DNA of 64,000 nucleotides, from the NCBI GenBank assembly GCA_905221605.1, contig CAJNDS010002536.1, forward strand, positions 250,001 to 314,000, given 5' to 3'. The notes under the pieces were generated by a model that was not told the DNA's origin, did not search any database, and was given only the letters and a program-made list of their open reading frames with translations. Source of the DNA: Symbiodinium natans (taxonomy: Eukaryota > Sar > Dinophyceae > Suessiales > Symbiodiniaceae). A program made the translations under genes and the position numbers. Positions 59,660 to 64,000 of the stretch are shown here, one piece after another. Each line of letters opens with the position of its first letter. Within the stretch, counting starts at the first letter, position 1.

Positions 59660-60260
59660 CTGGAAGACGCAAACACAATCCACAAGGCTAACCTGACATT
59701 TGAAGAACAAAGGTCCCGGCTGGCGCGAGCCAGCTCAGACCGAGCATCACGCTCTGCGTCGCTCAGAAGTCGTGCCTGCATGCAAAGACTGGGGGACTGG
59801 ACGCCCCAGAAAGTGGTGTAAACCAGTGTAAGCAGCACCTTCTTCTGCTCCAAGCTGCGGATCTTGGCCTGCTCATCTAGTTATAAGGGCTGCTGGGATG
59901 TCTTTGATCAAAACCGTCAGGATGCACATGGGCACACATTGGTGGCTCGAACTTGACGTCTGCTGGCATGACCGCTCCCGACTTCTCCCGGAGAGGTACA
60001 GAGCTACCATGGCCTTCGCCGTCATCTCGCTGGCGTTCTCGCTTGCCTGACCTCTGTGGATGAGTCTGGCTGGGGGTTCAGGCCGGGATCGGGTGATCCT
60101 ACAAGTTCTGCCACAGGGGATTCAAGGCAGCGACGCTGAGAGAAGCAAGGGAAGCCGTCGGTCCAACTTGACAGTCTTTGTCAAACCCGGGGAGCTGGCA
60201 TCGCTCCCGCTGCACGGCGATGTACTGCTGCAGCTCCTGCAGCGCACGTGCTATGACTCC
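59660..60260 (-). CDS. Coiled-coil gene exons, unknown
   Basis: Helical segments in order: about 60260-60190 (VIARALQELQQYIAVQRERC), 60055-59985 (QASENASEMTAKAMVALYLS), 59885-59830 (DEQAKIRSLEQKKVLLTL) and 59775-59690 (RLLSDAERDARSELARASRD). All are on the minus strand and rich in Ala, Glu, Arg and Leu, consistent with one coiled-coil protein cut by introns. The plus-strand frame over the same DNA is less convincing. Not recognised. Confidence 0.45.
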
Positions 60261-60617
60261 TGGAACTTTCCACATCCTGCGATCATGGGGCATCTTTCTC
60301 CGATTCTCCTACTCTGCTTACACCATCTACACCTCGAAAAGCCCTTGTCATCATGGGCACAACCATGGCCTGTCCATGAGGGAAGCCCGGGCAGGTACAC
60401 AACGCAACACAGGTCACCTGTCTTATATTGCAATGAACTCGGGCACTCCTTTCGACACCTTGCTTCATGGCGCTGCTCCTGCGCTCACAAAAAGAACACT
60501 CTTGCAAGAAGCGCTCTGGGGTCCACATAGTCAGAACCTGCTGGGTGGGAATCTCCGAATCTCCTCTACCGCCCCGAATGGTAACAGCCGAGCCAAGTCT
60601 GGCTGTTAAAGAGATTT

Positions 60618-61110
60618 TCAGAGCCTGAAAGCTTTACTGGTAAATGACCGTCCTCGAGGGCTTCTGCCTGGCGCGAGGCTGAAATTGGCACCTTTGTGGC
60701 CCGTCCCGAACCAGAACCTACGGTTTTCGTGGATACTCCAGCATGCGGCTGAGGTGGTGGTACTTCTAGCTGTCTGGGCCCTGAAGCCGCGAAAGCTGGC
60801 CGTCATGAACTTGAATAGCCGAATCCCCAAACCATAGGAGAAGCCACGGGGAAGTGGAGGAGATGCAGCCGCCATCTGATGCACAAGCCTGCACTTCTCT
60901 CATGCTCGCTGGAATCCCATGGCCACAGGAGCCAAGTGAAACCTGTATACTACCTGTATGAAAGGGGCCAAGTCGGGTCCGCAACGGCCAGCTCAGGGGC
61001 TTCTGGGTACCCTGCGGAGCCCTGGAAATCTGTGAGCCATCGAGAATCTTTTGGAACCCTTCTGCTTTTTTTGGGGGGAGGAGTGGGTCTAGATGGTCAA
61101 CGGAGGACAA
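60618..61110 (-). CDS. Weak coding-like frames, unknown
   Basis: Two overlapping minus-strand frames look partly coding: MSSVDHLDPLLPPKKAEGFQ (from 61110) and PRGFSYGLGIRLFKFMTASF (from about 60860). Support is weak; either could be chance in GC-balanced DNA. Confidence 0.22.
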
Positions 61111-61825
61111 GGATTTGGGTTTTGGTCCGGGAGTTCGGGCTCAGCTTTCCAGTTCGTCTGGGCATCAAAAGTCGTAGCTTCAGGCGGAGCGCCCACCTGG
61201 GAAGCTACCTGCGGGTCTTAAAGAATTGTGCATCAAAGGGTCCATAATACTTGGACCACTGATAAAAACTGCTAAAGTACTGCGGGAAGGGTGACGTCAC
61301 AACGACTCTTAGCCTTCAGCAGTATTTCACGTGAAGTTGCAGGTCTGTTACGCAAATCTACAGCGCAATGGCCCTGACCATTTGTGACGTTGTTGGCTCA
61401 CGCACCTTCCGACGCCGAGCTACTGAAGACTTTGTGTCTCCCTCCTGTTCCAGCAGCTGCAGCTAAGAAGCCTGCGGGCGTGGGCTTTGTGGACTGTGTG
61501 CGTCAAATTCATCAGGGTTCCAGTGACGCCTACTGCCTACATGGAGAGCCAACGAATCGGGCACGATTCTGATTGCGGTCTGGCCGTACAGAGGCGAGTA
61601 TCTGAGACACCTACCTGCCGAGACTTGCCTCCATATCCCTAGTGGGAACTTTGGCATTGCAAGGTCGTGCCTGGTTGGCATTTAGCTGCGTAGGCGGTGG
61701 GCCAAGAAGCCCGTGAGGCAGCCGAGCATGAAAGCCAGCCTTTTAGCTTTAGGAAAAGACAGAATTGTCCACGGCAGTCCAGGTTCGCGATTCCAAACCG
61801 AATTGCACGTCGCGAATGTATATGT

Positions 61826-62000
61826 ACACATACAATATACATGCATACATGCATACATGCAGACATGTATACATGCATACATACATACATACATACATAC
61901 ATACATACATACATACATACATACATACATACATACATACATACATACATAAACACATAAACACATACATACGTACATACCGATGTACCTGCATGCATGC
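61826..62000. repeat. (CATA)n tetranucleotide microsatellite
   Basis: About 20 perfect catacata units at the centre, flanked by degenerate units with catg and cgta variants. All six frames stay open across much of it because the 12-bp codon cycle has no stop, giving spurious Cys-Met-Tyr-Val or His-Thr-Tyr-Ile repeats. Confidence 0.95.
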
Positions 62001-62381
62001 ATGCATACCCACCCACCCACCTACATGTGTGAAACCACTGTCAGACATAGGTTTCGCGGCCTTACCCTGACTCTTCAAAGCCCAAGCTGCGCCATCCACT
62101 CTCCAGGCCTTAGTCGCTGAGAAGCTTGACAGAATTCTCAGACTCAGACCCCAAAGCGGTCAGCTTTTCAAGTTTCAATGGGAGTTCAGGGCCACCGCAT
62201 CCTTGACAACAGTCTCCCAACACCAGTCCGAAGAGCCGGCGGACAGGCACGGGATCCTGGGAGTCGAAGCAGACCTGGATGCTGCCACTGACAAGCTTTG
62301 AAGAAGGCTTAGGCTGTTGTCACGGCCCAAATTCCAGAATGGATTCGAATGGGTGGAAACACCCGACTACACTCAACTCGC

Positions 62382-62498
62382 TCTCACACACACACACACA
62401 CACTCTCTGGCTTGGCAAGAACCCATGCAAAGAACTGGGACAAGATGTTGTTGTTGTTGTTTTTTTTTTTTTTTTTTGGGGGGGGGGGGAGGGGGGCG
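62382..62498. repeat. Compound simple repeats: (CA)n, (TTG)n, poly-T, poly-G
   Basis: A (CA) run at 62384-62402, then, after about 40 bases, gttgttgttgtt followed by about 18 T and about 12 G. Confidence 0.9.
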
Positions 62499-63427
62499 GG
62501 GCGTCATGTCATGCATGCATGAAGATGAAGTGATCATTTTTGTCCCAACTTGTGCCAAACACCGGGAATGGTACAAGTTAAAAACCATGAAATGCCAACC
62601 AGTGTCTCGGCGCGGCCCCTGTTGCACCAAACACCAGGAAAGATGCAAAGCGAGGTGAGATGGAAGATCAATAAAAGATGATGTCCCCCAAGCTGCCCGC
62701 AGGGCCCATGAGCGGGCGAAAATGCGGGTACGTGTACACAGGCTTGGGGCGGGGGGTCTTCATTGACCAGGAGCCCCTCCCCACCTGGTCCCTGCAATGT
62801 AGACGGTCAAATGGAGCGGTTCAACAACAACCCGCAGGCACGCGAAAGATTGGACAGTCGTGTGTTGCACCGTGTTCAGGTGTTGCCACAAACAAACACT
62901 ATTTGCACAGGTCTGGTACGGTTCCCGGTTTGGTTGTCAAGGCTCCCCGCTATGGGACGCGGAGATGGGAAACTAGCTGCTACGAGTAACTAGCTCAACA
63001 CCCTTCTTTGCCTCTCGACACACTGACCCGAGCCGAAGTGCAGCAGCACCACTCTCCTCGTCGGAGCCAGGGTCGCCACCAAGATTAAAACTCAAGGTGA
63101 CCTGGACGTCAGTTGCTTGCGATGGAGTTGTTGTTCAATGAGTGTTCCCGTGGGAGATCCCTTGTCCCAGTTCGGGGTGATTCTCACATGCTAGCTTTGG
63201 TTTTAACGGCAGAACTTTAAAGTAAGGCCTACATCCGTAAAGCTGGCTATGTCAGCGCGATCACCGAAGCGGCACAGTCACCGGCAATCTCCTAAGCCTC
63301 CAACTCCAAATGAATCCAAAACGGCGCCCCTCTGGAAGCAAGTTCGTGGCTGAAGAAAGAACATGGCCTCATTATCAACACTGGAGGAGCTGTCCGCAAA
63401 AAACGTGACGTCGGCAGCCTTTCAATG

Positions 63428-63442
63428 GGGGGGGGGGGGGGG
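63428..63442. repeat. Poly-G tract
   Basis: G run of about 15 bases between the coding-like exons at the window's right edge. Confidence 0.85.
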
Positions 63443-63479
63443 CACTGCCGGGTTCGTCTTTGACGCGGCATTGGCGCGA

Positions 63480-63967
63480 TTACAAATCTCTCCGAGCAAA
63501 GTTGCTGTTGCTGGCAGAGCCAGACACAGTCATGTCCGCAAACGTGCGCGAGCTGGTACTGCAAACTTCCGTCATGCTTTCCTGCAGCCCTTGGATCGGG
63601 AAAACAAAAAAACCTCCTCAGCCCCGAGCCCTGCAGTGCAGGTCCTACATCTTCCTGCATCATTAGCGCCAGTACATTCTGAATAGGTGCGCGCTGACAG
63701 AGCCAGGTAGTACGCAAGCCGCAAGGCAACAACGCGTGCCTCTTCGAAGGTCACCGAGTGACCGATGGAGTGATTGGAGTTTGAGCGCGCGCGGCTGGCC
63801 TGGCTCGCCACACTGAGATCCTGAGCTGTCACACGCTGGACTGCACCAACTCCCTGCCCACTACACACAGAACAAATCCTGAGCTGTTTCCGTGGGTTGG
63901 GAATGAGGTTGCCAAGAACCACAACACATAGCGTCGACAACTGGCAGCTTTGATGAAACAAAAGCAT
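63480..63967 (-). CDS. Coding-like exons at window edge, unknown
   Basis: The minus-strand frame reads AVQRVTAQDLSVASQASRAR, SIGHSVTFEEARVVALRLAY and YLALSARTYSECTGANDA (about 63880-63660). A second segment in another frame reads LQESMTEVCSTSSRTFADMT and VSGSASNSNFARRD (about 63590-63485). They probably belong to one gene that continues beyond the window. Family unknown. Confidence 0.42.
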
Positions 63968-64000
63968 CCTGAAGCCTGGAAGCCGTGCCCACGTGTGAGA

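Larger units (their letters stand above)
61111..63300. other. Repeat-rich stretch without recognised genes
   Basis: Dominated by the (CATA)n and compound simple repeats. A short duplication (ccaaacaccgggaa / ccaaacaccaggaa) occurs at about 62554 and 62627. Confidence 0.55.

Noticed and set aside
59318-59821. Plus-strand frame of 167 codons
   Set aside because: The opposite strand gives a better coiled-coil exon (RLLSDAERDARSELARASRD), so the plus frame is probably its shadow.
61639-62099. Several long frames of Cys-Met-Tyr-Val or His-Thr-Tyr-Ile repeats on both strands
   Set aside because: Direct translation of the (CATA)n microsatellite.
1-64000. Dinoflagellate spliced-leader sequence or relic leader at mRNA starts
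   Set aside because: I looked for the conserved leader end (TTTTGGCTCAAG and its complement) by eye and found no convincing copy. A pattern search would be decisive.
1-64000. Retrotransposon reverse transcriptase or integrase
   Set aside because: No frame carries a recognisable catalytic motif such as YxDD in context; repeats seen are simple or short elements.

Overview
This is a window of eukaryotic nuclear DNA, most likely from a dinoflagellate and probably a Symbiodiniaceae-type genome. The evidence is: one gene that can be reconstructed exon by exon as ribosomal protein L22; many short introns that usually begin with GC or GA rather than GT and end in AG, mostly followed by G; plant-type TTTAGGG telomere-like repeats scattered inside the sequence; and coding exons that fall almost entirely on the minus strand across all 64 kb, as expected for the one-directional gene arrays of dinoflagellates. 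The species is inferred, not read directly. No rRNA, CRISPR array, bacterial operon or reverse transcriptase was seen.

Reading the minus strand 5' to 3' (high to low coordinates): 64-53 kb holds many coding-like exons of unrecognised genes (coiled-coil, basic and membrane-type segments) together with long microsatellites. 53-40 kb continues this, with several reconstructable exons (for example 47747-47868 and 42889-43119). 39.2-36.8 kb is one unrecognised multi-exon gene with an acidic N-terminal part. 35.5-34.8 kb is a single 219-residue frame rich in Ser-Pro with a coiled coil. 34.6-32.3 kb is an unrecognised multi-exon gene whose first exons join in phase.

The best-supported unusual content is between 28.9 and 9.8 kb: two tandem paralogous genes, B (28890-20111) and A (17353-9796), each about 8-9 kb. 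Each encodes a predicted secreted protein with two EF-hands, a complete CAP (CRISP/Antigen 5/PR-1, GAPR-1-like) domain, a Lys/Pro/Ala linker and a conserved C-terminal region I do not recognise. Intron positions and phases match one for one between the copies, which proves the models and the non-GT donors. Gene B can be assembled from ATG to stop as 21 exons totalling 1395 nt (464 residues). Gene A differs at its 5' end. RPL22 follows at 7438-5076 (126 residues, six exons). The first 5 kb has no convincing gene.

Most genes outside RPL22 and the two EF-hand/CAP copies are called only on coding appearance of short exons, so their boundaries are approximate and several entries may belong to one gene. 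RNA-seq or protein alignment would settle this.
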